Below are positions 6,051 through 7,203 of a stretch of DNA of 7,203 nt, one piece after another. How positions within the stretch are numbered: the first letter of the stretch is position 1; each line of letters opens with the position of its first letter. This DNA is from CAZBGL01 sp964491375. Its GTDB lineage: Bacteria > Desulfobacterota > Deferrisomatia > Deferrisomatales > Deferrisomataceae. Location of the stretch: contig CAZBGL010000110.1 in assembly GCA_964491375.1 (NCBI GenBank), positions 1 through 7,203 on the forward strand. Direction: 5' to 3'. The position numbers and the translations under genes are program-made. The notes below the pieces were generated by a model that worked only from the letters and a program-made list of their open reading frames with translations, had not been told where the DNA came from and did no database searches.

Positions 6051-6952
6051 GCTACGATATCCGGGACCCACGCAGGCTCCAGCGGGTGCACCATTTCATG
6101 AAGCAGCGGGCCGTGGCGCTCCAGTACAGCGTGTTCGTGTTCGAGGGCACCGAGGCCGACCGCCGGGCCGTGCGCGAAGGACTGGCGCCCTTCCTCGACC
6201 AGTTCGAACGCGAAGTGACCGACGAGGACATCGAGGCTCTGCTCAGGATACCGATCCGCCGCATCTCCCTGTACGACATCCGGCGCGTCCAGAAGGAACA
6301 AGAGGAACTCCGCGCCCGCCTCGCCCGGATCGAAGCCGACCTCGACGACATCCTTCCCTACACCGTGGACTTTCTCCAACGGCTGATCGGGAAGTACCGG
6401 GACCGTTTTCCCCGCCGCACCGAGATCGTCTCCTTCGAGAAGACCGACGTGCGCGAGGCGGCCCGGCGCGATCTCAAGCTGCGGTACGACCGGAAGAGCG
6501 GGTACCTGGGGTACGAGGTGGCGACCGGCGGCCCGCTGTTCGAGGTCTCCGCGTACGACCGCATCCTGGTCATCCGGAAGGACGGCACCTATTCGGTGAT
6601 CGACGCGCCCGACCGGCTCTTCGTGGGCAAGGGGATGCTGCACTGCGGGCTGGTGGACAAGGCGCAGGTCTTCAACGTGGTGTACCGCGACGAAAACGGC
6701 TCCACGTATATCAAGCGCTGCCGCATCGACAAGTTCGTCCTCAACCGGTCCTACGCCCTGGTGCCCGAAAAAGCGCGCATCCTCAAGCTGACCACCGACT
6801 CGGAACGGAGAATCACCCTCGCCTACAAACCCCGGCCCCGCCTGCGGGTGCTCGAAGAAGAGTTTCCGATCTCCCGGTACCCAGTACGGGGACTCAAGGC
6901 GAAAGGGATCCGTCTGAGCACCAAAGAGCTGAAAAGCTGCCGGATCGTCTGA
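6029..6952 (+). CDS. Cas2 N-terminus fused in frame to C-terminal part of topoisomerase IV subunit A (307 aa)
   Basis: The GTG at 6029 has AAAGGAGG (6013-6020) and GGAGG (6022-6026) upstream and overlaps the cas1-like gene by 22 nt. Residues 2-39 are plainly Cas2 (RKLYLVSYDIRDPRRLQRVH with D10, then LQYSVFVFE), close to the first Cas2 of the operon. Somewhere between residues 40 and 60 (about 6149-6208) the protein changes into ParC/GyrA: DIEALLRIPIRRISLYDIRR (67-86) and the following coiled coil, then FPRRTEI (127-133), YDRKSGYLGYEV, SAYDRILVIRKDGTYSVI, FVGKG, FNVVYRDENGSTYIKR and a terminal VRGLKAKGIRLS resembling a degenerate GyrA box. That is the beta-pinwheel DNA-wrapping domain. The topoisomerase N-terminal domains with the catalytic tyrosine are absent, as are the last about 40 residues of Cas2. 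Composition looks somewhat less GC-rich in the second part. It could be a natural fusion, a deletion product or an assembly join; the frame is intact to the TGA. Confidence 0.85.
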   Translation: MRKLYLVSYDIRDPRRLQRVHHFMKQRAVALQYSVFVFEGTEADRRAVREGLAPFLDQFEREVTDEDIEALLRIPIRRISLYDIRRVQKEQEELRARLARIEADLDDILPYTVDFLQRLIGKYRDRFPRRTEIVSFEKTDVREAARRDLKLRYDRKSGYLGYEVATGGPLFEVSAYDRILVIRKDGTYSVIDAPDRLFVGKGMLHCGLVDKAQVFNVVYRDENGSTYIKRCRIDKFVLNRSYALVPEKARILKLTTDSERRITLAYKPRPRLRVLEEEFPISRYPVRGLKAKGIRLSTKELKSCRIV

Positions 6953-6977
6953 CGAAGGAACCGGCGTCTCCGCTTCA

Positions 6978-7203
6978 TTACATATCCAGCCGGCCCTGCA
7001 CAAACCGTCCCGCGGTCCACACCAGGTTTCCTCCGGCCGCCTGGTGGGCCAGGCGGATCGGTTCGGGCAGGCGGTACTTCCGGCAGCAGGCCAGGACGTA
7101 CTCCACCGACTCTTCGAGAGTGATCCGGTGCCCCGGCGATACATAGAGCGGCTTCACTCCGCTCCGGGTCCGCACCACGGCCCCGATTACTTCCCCCCCG
7201 TCC
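6978..7203 (-). CDS. nfi: Endonuclease V, C-terminal part (runs off the right edge)
   Basis: Endonuclease V cleaves DNA near deaminated bases (inosine) as part of repair. Only the last 74 codons are present; the gene enters from beyond the right edge and ends at the TAA (6978-6980). The visible sequence reads DGGEVIGAVVRTRSG, then VKPLYVSPGHRITLEESVEY and YRLPEPIRLAHQAAGG, which matches the conserved C-terminal GHR and RLPEPxRxAH region of the Nfi family. It converges on the cas2-parC fusion, with 25 nt between stop codons and no evident terminator in between. The gene is probably the natural chromosomal neighbour of the topoisomerase gene, not part of the CRISPR locus. Confidence 0.92.
   Translation of the reverse strand, partial: DGGEVIGAVVRTRSGVKPLYVSPGHRITLEESVEYVLACCRKYRLPEPIRLAHQAAGGNLVWTAGRFVQGRLDM

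Noticed and set aside
6029..6952. A separate intact cas2 followed by a separate topoisomerase gene
   Set aside because: There is no stop codon between the two parts, no start with a ribosome binding site at the ParC part, and the C-terminal strands of Cas2 are missing.
6953..6977. Bidirectional terminator between the fusion gene and nfi
   Set aside because: The 25-nt gap holds no inverted repeat or T-tract.

Overview
The window comes from a GC-rich bacterial chromosome or contig. The gene content (a Cas6 of the kind often seen with type III systems, a topoisomerase IV subunit A-like segment and endonuclease V) would suit a high-GC, possibly thermophilic Desulfobacterota/'deltaproteobacterial' lineage. 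That assignment is a guess; nothing here fixes the taxon.

Left part (1-985): a short CRISPR array of about 37-nt repeats with six 32-35-nt spacers, degenerate at both ends (97-532). It is followed by a small, visibly less GC-rich hypothetical ORF (573-812) and a 173-nt gap with no convincing element except the ribosome binding site of the next gene. Middle (986-2611): a secreted or periplasmic DUF4140/DUF4139 (MuiA-family) protein that probably has nothing to do with CRISPR. After it comes a 326-nt intergenic region (2612-2937) rich in inverted repeats: a hairpin over the stop codon, a REP-like palindrome, a perfect 12-bp inverted repeat with a 25-nt loop, and a GC hairpin before the cas operon.

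Right part (2938-6952): five tightly overlapping genes on the + strand, cas6 - cas2 - cas1 - cas1-like - cas2-like fusion. No interference (effector) genes are present, so this is a crRNA-processing and adaptation module; an effector complex would have to be encoded elsewhere. The first cas2/cas1 pair looks complete and catalytically intact. The second pair is odd. The Cas1-like protein keeps the Cas1 fold signature but has lost the catalytic histidine and probably the first glutamate. The second Cas2 is cut off after roughly its first 45-57 residues and continues in frame into the C-terminal part (coiled coil plus beta-pinwheel DNA-wrapping domain) of a ParC/GyrA-type topoisomerase subunit. 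Either this is a new Cas2-topoisomerase-CTD fusion in a double Cas1/Cas2 adaptation module, or a deletion or assembly join has welded a cas operon to the 3' end of parC. The convergent partial gene at the right edge (6978-7203, minus strand) is the C-terminus of endonuclease V (nfi).

The main items for follow-up are the apparently inactive Cas1 paralogue with its own Cas2, and the Cas2-ParC junction.
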